Source: Apostichopus japonicus (Eukaryota; Echinodermata; Holothuroidea; Aspidochirotida; Stichopodidae). Taken from it: a DNA stretch of 64,000 nt. The position numbers and the translations under genes were made by a program. The notes beneath the pieces were generated by a model. It was not told where the DNA came from. It did no database searches and saw only the letters and a program-made list of their open reading frames with translations. The stretch lies in assembly GCF_037975245.1 (NCBI RefSeq), contig NC_092579.1, positions 5,073,501 to 5,137,500 of the forward strand. The letters run 5' to 3'. Positions 37,201 through 47,600 of this stretch are shown piece after piece. Each line of letters opens with the position of its first letter. Within the stretch, counting starts at the first letter, position 1.

Positions 37201-39698
37201 CTTTATGTATTTTCTTTTATTCTGTTTCCTTCTTTATTGTTATTGTTCTTTTCCTTTTTTTGCATGTTAGCTTTAAAGTGCCCTTTGTTCTACCCCCATA
37301 CCCCTCACCCCTGCCATTACTATTGTTCTTGTATCTTTTGTTGCTATTGTAACATAGGACCCGTCTGGGCACCTTGACTGTAATTGGACCTTATTTGGCC
37401 CTACTTGACACCTAAATGAAAGTGTCTTAGTGTTAACTGACTGCTAACTACTACAGAGGACGGATTAAATTTTTTTTTTTTTTTTTACATATTCACGGAA
37501 AGAGATAACTTGTGTTTGTTTAAATACCATACTTACATACAACAGTAACACAAGTCAAGTTTTAACTGGTCCATGGCGCCGATACGAACACACACAGAGT
37601 ATCTCTTCAGGAACAGAAAGGCTCCTTTTGCATAAATTTGTGGTGACAAAGAGAGAAATGCTCATCTAGTATCTTACATCTAAATAAGGCCGGACTGGTA
37701 TATAACATGTCATTGTCAAAATTAATACTTGATACTTTGTTTATGGAACAAAGAACTCTCTCCCCCCCCCCCCCCACACACACACACATACAACCATCTC
37801 TAGTGACACTATTGCACTGCAAACTATTTATGTAGCTCCAGTATTTTGTGTAGCACGTGTGCTATGTTAGACATCACATCAGAAGTCGCTTTTTCTAGAC
37901 ACAACCAGACTTCTTTGAGGTTTCATTACATGATCCATGTATCACTATTACAGGTTTCCCTCAGGACCCTTCAGTTCCAAATGTTCTCACATCCAGGTGA
38001 ATTTGGTTTTTGCAGGAGGAGTTTCATTTTAACCATATGCACAGCCTTTGTGTATATTATGATTGATTCCATCTCTCAGATCTAAACAATTTCCATTTTG
38101 AAAACAAAGTTGTGATTTAAGAGCTACAGGTTCTTCACATCTTTAAGGTCCAATAGTGTTTGCAGTGTTTGTGTTGTAAATTTGGAGAGAGCGCAGAAAT
38201 TTTGTAACCAGGGATCACATTCGGGTCTGATCCCTGTAACCAGGGATCACATTGGGGTCTGATCCCTGTAACCAGGATCACATTGGGGTCTGATCCCTGT
38301 AACCATGGATCACATTGGGGTGTGATCCCTGTAAGCAGGGATCACATTGGGGTCTGATCCCTATGGAAGATGAAGATGCTGAATTGTGGTGTTATCTCAT
38401 GGAAGTTATTACAAGTTTATTCCTCTTTTGCTTGTCATCCAACTTCTCTTTACAAACTGGGGATTTTGATATTTGTGCATGACTACGGAGGGTCTGCTTT
38501 CATTCACATTGGTTTCCATGGTTACAATGTACAGTATGTTCTTAGATTGCATGAAATATTGATGAATCTTAACATCTTAACTAATATATATCAAACGACT
38601 CGGTGGAAGAAAACAGAACAAGTTTAGCGCAAGGAAAAGGTGTAATTAACGGAAAAAACCTTGTATGCATAGTTTTTTTTTTTTTCCTGCTTCCTACATG
38701 GTTGCCATTCTGTTTTAAAATGTTTGTCCATGAAAATGTAGTAGTAAGAAGATGTATTCAGATTGGCTGGAATCTTTCTTGTCTAGCTTCGTAGCTGCTC
38801 GCATAAAATGTCTGTCTGTTGCGAAGTGACACTAATCTGTGTGACTCTATGAGTCCATTTGTGACACACGAATAATTATATTGGCCAAACTATCAAGGTG
38901 AAATTTGGTCTCGGGTGGGTTCCTACGAATAATATAGGTAAAAGAGACGTCAAAAAGGATGCAAGATGAATGATAGCTTTCTTGATGCTCTCTGGAGCTG
39001 AACGCTTTATCGGTCATAATCCTGCATAATCCCACAAGTCTGTCACTGCTGTGCATTTCTGCTTTTATATTCAAAGGTTAATGTCATTTACAAGGCCTGG
39101 TTGATGTATTGTTCCAATGTTTATTGAACTGTGTAATGAATAGTTCATACATATTCAGTTCAAAGTGAGTTTTTGATAAACAGGGATGCTTCACATACCA
39201 AGTCACGGGTTGATTCACCGTCATGCTAATGGTATTTACAATGTTTTGGGGAAGGAACCAGTAACATCAATGGAGGAAATTCTTCAAAGAAATCTTACTT
39301 TATGAACAACTTATTAATTGTAATGTGAAGTCTGCTATTAATGTATGTAACCATGACAACTGTGGCAAGATAGCAAGGAGAATATGTAAGGGAATTATGC
39401 CCTCCCATTATGTCATTCCATTAGGAGCCTACATGAAGGGAAGCACAAAGGACCATTATCAAATGATATATATCCTTTGGTTTCCTGGAACGATTGTTAT
39501 CTTGTGTCTTTGCACCCAGCAACATCACTTATAAGGATAGTAGAATATTATAGTAACTAATAATTCATTTGGCTAAACTCTAATTTTTTCGTTTTTTCTT
39601 CTTCTTTTGATCTCCTCAGAGCTAGTATTAGTCGGGATCCATTTTATGAAATGCTGGCCACCCGGAAGAAGAAAGCTACCATGCCGAGTGCCGAGTGA
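4226..39698 (+). CDS. CYTH: Cytohesin (ARF guanine-nucleotide exchange factor), 12 exons, 5' end incomplete
   Basis: Cytohesins load GTP onto ARF GTPases at the plasma membrane and endosomes and are recruited by phosphoinositides. Exons: 4226-4299, 10470-10531, 11408-11471, 14233-14351, 17611-17691, 19107-19219, 20905-21053, 22160-22271, 31556-31632, 32341-32412, 35197-35348, 39620-39698. All have GT-AG borders and matching phases, and give 384 residues ending in TGA. In order: N-terminal coiled coil (about 1-55), Sec7 domain (about 60-245), PH domain (about 250-365), polybasic tail (RKKK). The Sec7 catalytic motif [12 protein letters not shown] (140-151) keeps the glutamate finger (E145 here), and the second motif with [11 protein letters not shown] (183-193) is intact, so the enzyme should be active. 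The family is about 400 residues; only some 10 N-terminal residues are missing, on a first exon not found here. Invertebrates usually have one cytohesin gene, so no vertebrate paralogue number is assigned. The tail is short, ending MPSAE. Confidence 0.95.
4300..10469. other. CYTH: Cytohesin intron
   Basis: AT-rich, without recognisable exons. It includes a perfect 14-base palindrome CACCCCTAGGGGTG at 6328-6341. Open frames here are short and unlike any family I know. Confidence 0.6.
10470..10531 (+). CDS. CYTH: Cytohesin exon: coiled coil
   Basis: Acceptor TTTTTTCAG and donor GTAAGT. It encodes [20 protein letters not shown] plus two bases of a Lys codon. This continues the N-terminal heptad region that mediates dimerisation and partner binding in the family. 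Confidence 0.85.
10532..14232. other. CYTH: Two cytohesin introns flanking exon 11408-11471
   Basis: A G-rich stretch follows the donor near 10550-10590 and a G run lies near 10680. Nothing else is recognised. Confidence 0.6.
11408..11471 (+). CDS. CYTH: Cytohesin exon: end of the coiled coil, start of Sec7
   Basis: Acceptor TTTCACAG and donor GTTAGT. It reads [21 protein letters not shown]; the KFNMDPKK motif is a cytohesin signature just before the Sec7 fold. Confidence 0.93.
14233..14351 (+). CDS. CYTH: Cytohesin exon: Sec7 part 1
   Basis: Acceptor CCTCAAG and donor GTAATT. It contains [26 protein letters not shown], the first Sec7 helices. The last base pair of the Gly codon is completed by the next exon. 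Confidence 0.95.
15968..16136. mobile_element. Foldback (MITE-like) inverted repeat
   Basis: The left arm (15968-16041) and right arm (16068-16136) are imperfect reverse complements over about 70 bases, with termini ATACAAATAATG and CATTATTTGTAT, around a 26-base centre. No coding capacity. TA at both edges could be the target duplication. It lies in a cytohesin Sec7 intron. Confidence 0.7.
17611..17691 (+). CDS. CYTH: Cytohesin exon: Sec7 part 2
   Basis: Acceptor GTTTTGCAG and donor GTATGT. It encodes [17 protein letters not shown] and ends LVQALR, matching the Sec7 segment before the catalytic loop. Confidence 0.95.
17760..18183. repeat. Pyrimidine-rich low-complexity tract
   Basis: About 400 bases are almost pure C and T on the + strand (CCCATCCCTTCC style). 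Inside, a block of about 70 bases is repeated 94 bases later (17957 and 18051). Open frames here on both strands are composition artefacts. It lies in a cytohesin intron. Confidence 0.9.
19107..19219 (+). CDS. CYTH: Cytohesin exon: Sec7 catalytic loop
   Basis: Acceptor CTGTTTCAG and donor GTGGGT. It contains [19 protein letters not shown], with the glutamate finger that expels Mg-GDP from ARF. It ends in phase 1 with the first base of Asp. Confidence 0.96.
20498..20541 (+). repeat. G-rich tract with quadruplex potential
   Basis: Runs of three to six G are separated by short spacers, including a repeated GAATCGGGAGGGG. It lies in the cytohesin intron before the Sec7 motif 2 exon. Confidence 0.6.
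20905..21053 (+). CDS. CYTH: Cytohesin exon: Sec7 motif 2
   Basis: Acceptor TTTTTCTAG and donor GTAGAA. It contains [20 protein letters not shown], the hydrophobic ARF-binding groove, then [14 protein letters not shown]. Confidence 0.97.
21973..22009. repeat. TG dinucleotide microsatellite
   Basis: An imperfect (TG)n run about 150 bases before the exon at 22160. Confidence 0.8.
22160..22271 (+). CDS. CYTH: Cytohesin exon: Sec7-PH linker
   Basis: Acceptor TGCGTGTAG and donor GTATGT. It encodes [20 protein letters not shown] and ends EGWLWKQ plus the first base of Gly, the start of the PH domain. In vertebrates the glycine-number splice switch lies exactly at this junction. Confidence 0.97.
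24121..25130. repeat. 1-kb minisatellite with higher-order structure
   Basis: Basic units of about 13 bases such as GTGTATTATGAGG, GTGTGTTATGAGG and GTGTATTATAAGG repeat across 1 kb. A marker phrase ATTGGTGTGTATTATAAG recurs near 24289, 24414, 24627, 24755 and 24867, showing higher-order units of about 112-128 bases, one of double length. It lies within the largest cytohesin intron. Confidence 0.92.
26542..26544 (+). CDS. CYTH: Candidate 3-nt microexon (GAG) in the cytohesin PH intron
   Basis: The sequence reads CACCTTATAG, then GAG, then GTTAGTTTAC. The donor is identical over ten bases to the proven donor after 11471. Inserted between the phase-1 exons ending at 22271 and starting at 31556, GAG adds exactly one glycine, giving GGG instead of GG. 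Vertebrate cytohesins have such a GAG microexon at this junction. A pyrimidine-rich stretch lies about 40 bases upstream, and TGCATG, the Rbfox motif, lies at 26589-26594. No transcript was available to me. Confidence 0.5.
28458..29040. repeat. 118-bp tandem array, five copies
   Basis: ACCAAGTCTA or a close variant begins at 28458, 28576, 28694, 28812 and 28930, exactly 118 bases apart. Copies 1-3 are nearly identical; 4 and 5 share other changes (TCATTACTGTCTGTACTTAG). It lies in a cytohesin intron. Confidence 0.92.
31556..31632 (+). CDS. CYTH: Cytohesin exon: PH phosphoinositide-binding loop
   Basis: Acceptor TTTTCACAG. It encodes [20 protein letters not shown] and on, the basic beta1-beta2 loop and strand that grip the inositol phosphates. 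Joined directly to the previous exon it gives the diglycine form. The donor GTTTGA is weak. Confidence 0.96.
32341..32412 (+). CDS. CYTH: Cytohesin exon: PH middle
   Basis: Acceptor CATCTTTCAG and donor GTGAGT, both phase 0. It reads [20 protein letters not shown] and on, matching the conserved [11 protein letters not shown] stretch. Confidence 0.96.
32690..32800 (-). mobile_element. tRNA-like SINE fragment
   Basis: The - strand contains TAGCTAGCTCACTTGGTAGAG (about 32710-32730), which fits a tRNA A box and D arm. No convincing B box follows, so this is a fragment of a tRNA-derived repeat rather than a gene. It lies in a cytohesin intron. Confidence 0.45.
35197..35348 (+). CDS. CYTH: Cytohesin exon: PH C-terminal half
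   Basis: Acceptor TTTTATCAG and donor GTGGGT. It encodes [18 protein letters not shown], then DGRVVEGRH and the terminal PH helix [11 protein letters not shown]. Family members I recall have Asn before the His in EGNH; here it is Arg. Confidence 0.96.
36934..37165 (-). pseudogene. Possible LTR-retroelement integrase fragment
   Basis: A - strand open frame reads [20 protein letters not shown], then LGLHTVK, reminiscent of the GxVERQ...W...L...L...T region at the C-terminal side of Ty3/gypsy-type integrase cores. It is short and apparently has a deletion. The family call is tentative. Confidence 0.3.
38204..38363. repeat. 32-bp tandem array, five copies
   Basis: Units of GTAACCAGGGATCACATTGG followed by GGTCTGATCCCT start at 38204, 38236, 38268, 38299 and 38331. 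Each unit holds AGGGATCA and TGATCCCT, an eight-base inverted repeat. It lies in the last cytohesin intron. Confidence 0.92.
39620..39698 (+). CDS. CYTH: Cytohesin last coding exon: basic tail and stop
   Basis: Acceptor ATCTCCTCAG. It encodes [18 protein letters not shown], seven further residues and TGA. The polybasic stretch supports membrane binding and autoinhibition in the family. Confidence 0.95.
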
Positions 39699-40105
39699 AT
39701 TGAATCGGAACAGACTTGTGTTATAAACATTTGATATCGGTGCATAAACCATCTCTGTGATGAAGGTTTACCGGGATGTTGGGTCCGGAGAAAAAGTACA
39801 CCACTAACAAGCCAACAAATTTGAAATGGCAAGGCCAAAGGTCGTATTTTAAGACGATGAATATAAATGAAGAGACGAATATTAACGATGAAATTGTTTG
39901 CTATGTTGCGGTGTGAACTTGATAACATGAATATTTATGAAGAGATCTCACAGTTACCACTATCTAATGGTGGATCAATGGCAGATGGCTACATCATCTG
40001 TTGGGAGTATTCTTATCAAAATTTCTTACAACCAAAATGATACTTTATTTTATTTTTTTGTAAATTTATGCTTGCCATATTAATAAAGAAATGTACGTAG
40101 AATTC
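39699..40105 (+). other. CYTH: Cytohesin 3' untranslated region
   Basis: This is the sequence from the stop codon to just past the first AATAAA, about 0.4 kb. No other coding signal is seen in it. The exact cleavage site is inferred. Confidence 0.55.
40082..40087 (+). terminator. Polyadenylation signal AATAAA for cytohesin
   Basis: First canonical AATAAA after the cytohesin stop codon, 384 bases downstream. Further copies exist later (for example near 41497), so longer 3' ends are possible. Confidence 0.6.
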
Positions 40106-43100
40106 TTATCAGATTTGAAAAGAGCAGGAAATGATTTGTTGTGACATTATCTTAACATTTTAGAAGAAATTTCACAACAGAACCAATCACAACAGTAAAC
40201 ATCATATTTACATGTGTGTAATGTTGGGTTTATGTAATGTTTTTGTTTGCTCTTTCTGTTTTTCAAGTTTTCCCTTCTTTGAAGCATTCACATTTTTTAC
40301 AGGGTAATGGGCAAACCAAATTCTGATAGTGGGATAGGGAAAGTCTTAGTTAGGTATAACCAGTGTCACAACAAAGTGTAATCGTATCTGAAAACTGCAG
40401 AGTTCATCTGGTCACTGATGTTAACCTATGCAATGCATACATGGGACCGAGTTGTTGCACCAAGATAGGTGTGTGTTAAGGTTATGTCAAAATATATATC
40501 TATGCGTGATTATTCGGCCGCAGTTTTGTCTCAATCTTTGACAAAGAGTCTTTTCGAGAAAACAAATTTGTTTACTGGAGGTCAATCAATGAACTGATTT
40601 GCATATGAAAAGAGACGTAAAACATCATTTTGATATAACTTTACTGACTGGATACCAGCGCTTTCAAATTAGTTTAAGATTCAAAATCATCAATAGTAAT
40701 TATTCATATATACAATGCATGTTCATTAATAATGCAGGAAGGTCTGTTTTAAAACTGTTCTAAAATAAGATGTTGACACAAGGCCAAATTTAATGAAAAC
40801 TTCAGACTGGCTGTACTGTACCTAAGCCTCGCCTATTTAGCATGTAAGAATTTGGGCAGAAGTGTAATCGTCCTTAGCAACCACGGGTAAACTAATTGCA
40901 AGCTCAGTGGGCAAGACGATATACACTACAGAAAACCGTTCACTCTGTATTTACTCAGGTGAGCATTGTGGTTTATCTAACTTGCTTCTGTTATATAATT
41001 TTCATGTGGAACTTTATGGCACCAACTGCTTTTAATTGCCTGAAATTATAATTCGGTATAACTGTGCAGCCAAGATAAAAGCTTTGTTACAATGTCTCTC
41101 TAATCTGTGAATCGCTTTGTATTCAAACAAGGTGTTTGATTCCAGCCATTATCAAGCCTCCCTGACTGTGGTCATGTGACTGTGATGAAGGTGACATATA
41201 GCCTTTTTACATGGCCAATCGAGACAGGTCCACTGCATATAATGTAAATGCAAACTCCCATTTGCTATTAAACTTAGTTGTTTTTTTTCTGTCAGAAATT
41301 TCACAAACATGGAGAACAAGCATTTCTGGAATGTTCGCTAAGACATCTTATTTGCTGTCGCATAAATGAATATTCATTGCTCTCAAGTCATGTATTCTAT
41401 GGTTGAACGAAAGAAGGGAAATCCATTAAGTTTACCTCAGTCACAAAAAAATATGTGCACCATCAGTAAACACTGCAGAATGCAAGCTGTAACTAATAAA
41501 GTAAATCATTTCACAAGTTTGGTTTGAGCCGCACCAATCTCAGAAGTGTACATGAAAGTGTGTTTGGGAAAATCTGTTACTTTCTGGCATCGGACAGATC
41601 TTACATAAAGATGTTTAAGCAAAAGGAATACATGTTTCCTATTTATTAAAATAGATAAACATATTAACATATTTATAAGTCATAACCATCCACTTTGGGG
41701 TTTCTCGTCTCCCAGCCGGGGTCTGTCACAAGAGGTTTATTAAAAAAATGAAATTAATCTCGACTCAGAGATTATATAATGTGATACTTTACAATATCTA
41801 CGTTGTTCCTTTTTGTATAGCAGAGTTATATTCTGTACAGTGTATTTGCTTTTCGTTTTTTCTTTCTTATCCTATCTTGGAATGAGGGAGGGTGGGGTGA
41901 GGGGAAGGTTGACATAGAGGGGGTTATATATCTGTTCTTATTTTATGGTTGGTACCATCTTATAAATACTTTATATTTGTATAGTTTTGAAGTTTTCATA
42001 TTAATCTCCAGTGTTATTGTTTTACAGCTTGGAGTGGTACTTGTGTGGGTTGTTGCCATAACCATGTTGATTATGTATCTAGAAAAGAATGTGTTGCGAG
42101 TGAATTGTACCAACTGGTGGTGCAAAAGACAATATCAGTTGAGAAATGCCATAAACCAGTTGCCAGCAAACCTTGGAATCTTCTAGAAAATGAGGAAAGT
42201 GTAAAACACTGCAATATGGATTAGATCTCAGATTAATTGAACTAAAAAAAAATCTCTACTTTGATTTTTTCAAACAGTTAAAAAGTGGAAAGAAGGGATA
42301 CTTTGATCACAGATGAATTCTCATTACTTTCGAACATCTTTGGCAAAGTTGCTTTTCATAATAAATGTTCAAGTCGAGGTCATCTCAGAACAGGTATCAA
42401 GAATAAGGGTGTCCAAATTTTTGTTGCTGAATATGCTAAAAAGACCAAGACATCTTGTGGTGTCAACCTAAGATGACGATGGTTTTTCTCCTTCCACGGG
42501 AGATTTGAGAGGTGCGTGCCCCCAACTTTAGTTGGAATGCTGGGGTGTCCTGATTTGGTGGGGTGTTCCTAAAGATTGAATTCTTTCTCAGTTTAGAAAA
42601 AGGGGAGTGCTCCCTCACTGTAGAAAACCCTAGGGAGAGGACAAAATGTCTGGTTCTTTCTAAAAAATTAGATGCTATGTCATAATTTCCTCTCTTCATA
42701 ATTAGATATGATTTTCTCTAACTCCATCAAGTTGAAGACTTTATCTTTTGTGTTTTCAGTAATTGACGTATTTATATTCTGTTATATCTTGGATGTGTTC
42801 CTTTACAAGAATCTATGTTAAACTAAGTTAGTTGATTCTTACTATGCATTCAGTATATAAGCGTTCGTTTATCCTTTTGTCAAAAACAGGATCAATTCTA
42901 TCGTACAAGGACAGAAAATATTGAAACGACTAAAACCATATTCCGCTTCATAACTTGACCATTTCGGTTTTATCTTCAAGTTCAGTTGTATTTCAATTAT
43001 CTGAAAAGGAAACTTGTTATGCAAAGTGTTACCACCCTTTGAGAATGTGTTAGTTTCCTAAGGTTCGACAATTTCCAAACAAACTATGATAGATTATACG

Positions 43101-44547
43101 ACAGTCTCTGCATTAAGGAACCAAGTGTATTCATTTTGCAAAATACATTAAAAGTTATCATTGAAAAACATGAATATTCATGAAGCATTTTTAACTATTT
43201 AGCATTGTGTCACTTAATATCCTACTGACCTGATGTAATATCCACACAATATAGTGGGTCGTTCAGATCAGTAAATCGCCATTATTTAAAAAAAAGTTGC
43301 ACTCCTCCTTTGTTCTTAGCAGAGGCTAAAATGCTACGCATAATTAATTGATTTTTTTTTAATTGATAAAGCAGATTAGTATATTTTCTCTCTCTCTATT
43401 TGATTCCAATTACTTGTGTAAGTATTAACTGTGTAAAGTATCAAGTTTTCATTTGCTTGATGACTTATTTTAAATCAATGTTTTTTTTTAATTAAAAACA
43501 AGCAAAATAAACAGAAAATTGTCACATATATTAAACAGACTTTTATGAGACTATGTTTATTGTAGTTGTTAGATAACATATCAGTAGTAGATACGTTTAT
43601 AGGAAATGATTCATTTGAAGAAGTTCACTCCAAGCCCCCTCCCTCCCTGCACAACTGACCTGTGCACAACTACATATTATAACTTTTACTTTTACCATTA
43701 ACAAGCATAAAACCATCTTACACAGGGTTGAGAAAGTTCCCAAAGAAAGCCTTTTGCAAAAGTCTGCATGTAATGGCTCTACTAGGGTTACATCGAAGGA
43801 AGGGCAAGACAAGCCACTTCCTCCAGACCCCACCCCCCCTCGCCCCCTCCTACATTGCCATCCCTGTCCTTTGGTATTCAAATGATGCACACACCTCTTC
43901 AAGGCAGGAAGGGCCATTCCATTCAGTGTCTCTGATCAATGTAGACTCTCTTGTCATCGAACACTCTCATTGAACAGAAAACTAATTAATCAATTGATTG
44001 CATGAGCTACTGTCAAATGATTTGAACCATCATGGCAGCGTAAGCCATAACTAATACAACTGACCATGCCTGAATTTTGCTTCTGTATCAAAAAGAGGGA
44101 TCCAGGAGTTCAAGGTTCAGGTGATATGACCTTCTAGGAACGATCCCCAGGTTTTTATGTACCGCCCCCAGACCCACTGAAGCGTGACGGAACCATGACC
44201 GGTTTTGTACTAAAATTTTACACTTCGCCTGTTTGGTAGCTAGAACATAATCCATCATTGCTTAATACATCAAACATAATAATTCAAACTCACAGGCAGG
44301 GTATCAGCGACCTAGAGGGTATTTAGTGACATACTTTTGTGCCAACTTGACTGAATAGGTTGCTTGCTGGCCTATGGCCTCTGCTTAATAACAGAGATAT
44401 GCACAATCATCGATAACTGCATCGCCTTAAACCATCTTCTTATCATATATCTAATGGATATCTGTTATTGGCTCAAACGGTCAGCTCCCTCCACTTCTTA
44501 CGAGAGTTTTTGGTCTTGCACTCATCAAAATATCTTCAGTATAAAGT
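40106..44547. other. Intergenic region between convergent cytohesin and COQ7
   Basis: No gene or clear mobile element seen. The frame at 41977-42186 has a hydrophobic stretch but no recognisable family or splice context. The distal part probably holds the COQ7 3' untranslated region. Confidence 0.5.
43556..43561 (-). terminator. Candidate COQ7 polyadenylation signal
   Basis: AATAAA read on the - strand about 1 kb past the COQ7 stop codon. I saw no nearer canonical hexamer. Position and role are inferred. Confidence 0.25.
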
Positions 44548-44625
44548 TTAAATTCTCTCAGAAAGCCAGATGGCTGTCCGGCAGCCTGCCTTGATAATTC
44601 CGCTCATCGTATCGTAGAGAGGAGC
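44548..44625 (-). CDS. COQ7: COQ7 exon 5: C terminus and stop
   Basis: Acceptor CTCTCAG, then APLYDTMSGIIKAGCRTAIW, LSERI and TAA. This is the family's closing membrane-associated helix. Confidence 0.95.
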   Translation of the reverse strand, partial: APLYDTMSGIIKAGCRTAIWLSERI

Positions 44626-47600
44626 CTGAGAGGAGAATGAGAGGTACAAACAGATAACAGATAGAGAACTATCGACACGTATGATCTCATTGTCATAGCA
44701 ACATCGGTTAAGGAGATGAAACGAGTGTGTAAAGTTTTCTTGCCTTGAGCAAAACAAAAACTTGTAAGAAAACATTTTGAAGGCAGGACAAATTTCTCAT
44801 TTTGCAACTTCACTTCAACCTAACATGGTGAAACATACTTCAAAGCTGAATGAGAAAGCTAGTGAGCTTGAGTGTTTTCTTTACCAACAGAACAGGCTTA
44901 GTGATTCATTGCACTTGTCTGAATGAGAACATTTAGTATAACACTGCACGCAACGTTTCAACATTGTTACCATTACTGGTAATCGCGAGCTTGGTGCGCC
45001 AAAGTGGAGCTATATCTCAAAAATGACGTTCAACCAAGCTTAACTTTTGAGTTAATATGTTAATAACATTTCATACTTGTACCTGTGTGAACCTCAAATG
45101 ACCTTTGACCTCCACTAACACAATAGTGTGAAGTTCAACAACCACGAGTTACGATGTTTGATAGCCAAGGTAACAAGCATACACACAAACACACATAGAT
45201 AAACTTCTGAGTTGAAAACGGAATTTAATTTTACACAGAGCATCATTGCCAGGTGATGGCTCTGTTATCAGGTGACCTACCTTCAAGGCATCGTTTTCTA
45301 AACCAGTATCTAGATGGTGAAGTTCGTCGTCACGGAATTTCTTTAGAATTTCTAGGAGGTCTTTGTGCTTTTCAGGATCTTTCTCTATTAATTGCCTTAT
45401 TTGGCTGAAATGAAATAAAGGGAAATGAAAAGTTTCATGCAGTTCACAGATTCAATCTAGCAGTTCACAGATGTGGTCATTATTGTAAATTTAATCGTGT
45501 TCTGTTCAACATCTCCATGGAAACATCATGACTTTAACAACTCTTACTGTTTATTAATGTCACAAAACTTTAATTTGACACCTTCACCAAAGGCAAAAGA
45601 GGTAGAAATGCTAGCTATTTTCCAATGAATAATGCACCACTATGAGAAAGAAATGGGACAGCCAAAACAATGGCATCTAAAAATGAGGTCACTCTGTGCT
45701 ACACGCAGACACCCAGTTTACTTTGTGAAAGAAAATGCAAACAAAAGGCTCATAACATCTTCATAGCACTATTACCAAGGTCAAACCTGATTTACATAAG
45801 TATACCCTACTGCATCAGGCAGAATATCCTATTGCTACCAGTTCATATGACTTATTTCATATCAACCAATTTTTTTTATGAGGAAAGATGGAAACAGTTC
45901 AAATCATTCATCACCTGACAGTTCTCTAAAGCAAATTTTTTTTTATGAAATTGGTCTTGTATTTAAAGACTGTATTTCATTGGTAAATAAATCACTGATT
46001 CATTGTAGGTTCCGCAATGAAATAACTCACACACTACTGTCCATTTGATTACCAATTGTGCATTGTGAAGCGAGGCAAAGTGTATTAGCCACCTCCCTTC
46101 TACCTCACGAACATTTGTTAAGCTAGGTTTAAATCAAAGCAAGTACTTAACAATTCATTTGACTCCTGAAAATTTTGTGCCAAATCACACTGTCAAATTG
46201 TACTATTGGGGTTCACTGGACTGGTACTAGTAGCAGTAAATACTGTTTGGTAATACATAGCAGTAAATGCATTCATTGTCTCTGATCCACTAAATTGTTT
46301 GTTGAAAACAGGTTTGACCTACTATTAATATTTACATTTATGTATGATTGACAGTTTATGGATTTGGTCTTTTTCATTAGCGAGTATTTTCAAATCTTCA
46401 ATGTTTCGGTAGCAGTATCACAGTAATAATGTCAATGTCAAACCAGGGAGTTGTTATGGAACAACTCCCTGGTCAAACATAGCATTGTCCCTGTTCCACT
46501 AAATTGTCTGTCGACATCAGGTTTGACCTACTATTAATATTTACATGCATGTAAGATTGACAGTTTTATGGATGTAGTCTCTTTCATTCACGAGCATTTA
46601 AACTTTGTGTTATTCACACTTTTTTCTGTAGCAGTAATTTAACATTTTGGGAAAAGAAGGTTCTGACTTACTCATAGCAGGTGGATACTAAGTGGGGTTC
46701 TGTGGTCAGATTTGACAGGTGGGTGGTCAAAAATAATTTGAAATGCTTTTATTCACCTAGCTGGTTTCCTGTGTTTTAGAGACGGACCATCCTCTTTTCG
46801 CGACACTCACACAGAATAATTTATAGCATTGCAAAATGCTATGCAAACTTGACAAAGTGGTATACATGTGCAAATATGTATGGCAGTTTAATGTACATAG
46901 GAGCCATAGTATATTACAGAGAAAGTTCAGAGCCTTCGAAACTGCTACTGAAACTTTGAACACTAGATCTTTCCCTGCCTAACCATTGGTCGACACAGCA
47001 AGAATCATCTGCATACGACAAGGAGACGTATATCTCCGCAGAAGCATTTGCGTTCTGGTTGAGACTATACCTACTCGTTATAGTGTTCTCCTATGGCTTC
47101 TTCTACCGCAACTGTACACGCCATTGCAGCCTCTTTGCCAAAAATTGCACTTCCTGCTCCTGAAAGATCAACAGAAAACAGCAATTCATTTTAGACTATG
47201 AGTAGAACAGGAAGTATTAGACATTTCACTCAAACACTGCACCAAACCTGAAACCTCGTTAGTGAATGGATTAAACTTCACTAGACTCACTCTCAATTGT
47301 TCACCACTATAACAGGCTAGCAGTATTCAGTATGAGCCCCATCTCTCTCCCCTCACTGCAACACCCCCCCCCCCCGCCCTCTCCCCTCTTTAAACAGCTG
47401 TACACTGATTGTTGCATATCAAACTTATTGACTGCCCTTGCTTGCCACCATCAATACTTTTGAACTATAAACTATAAAAAAAAACTTTCCTAAATTATAC
47501 TAGAATTTCCAGTAATAGACTTTGAGCTGCAGATGACTATTATTAAACACAGCTTGATGCATTTGTCAGAACATCCTGGCACTCAAATACACAAGCACAA

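Larger units (their letters stand above)
31633..39619. other. CYTH: Cytohesin introns in the PH and tail region
   Basis: These contain the exons at 32341 and 35197, the SINE fragment at 32.7 kb, a G-rich tract near 35610-35650, the possible integrase fragment at 37.0 kb and the 32-bp array at 38.2 kb. Otherwise nothing recognised. Confidence 0.6.

Noticed and set aside
38204-38363. CRISPR-like regular array
   Set aside because: Units are contiguous with no unique spacers, in a eukaryotic intron; it is an ordinary tandem repeat.
41977-42186. 69-codon frame with a hydrophobic stretch
   Set aside because: No recognised family, no splice or promoter context; chance frame or unrecognised repeat.
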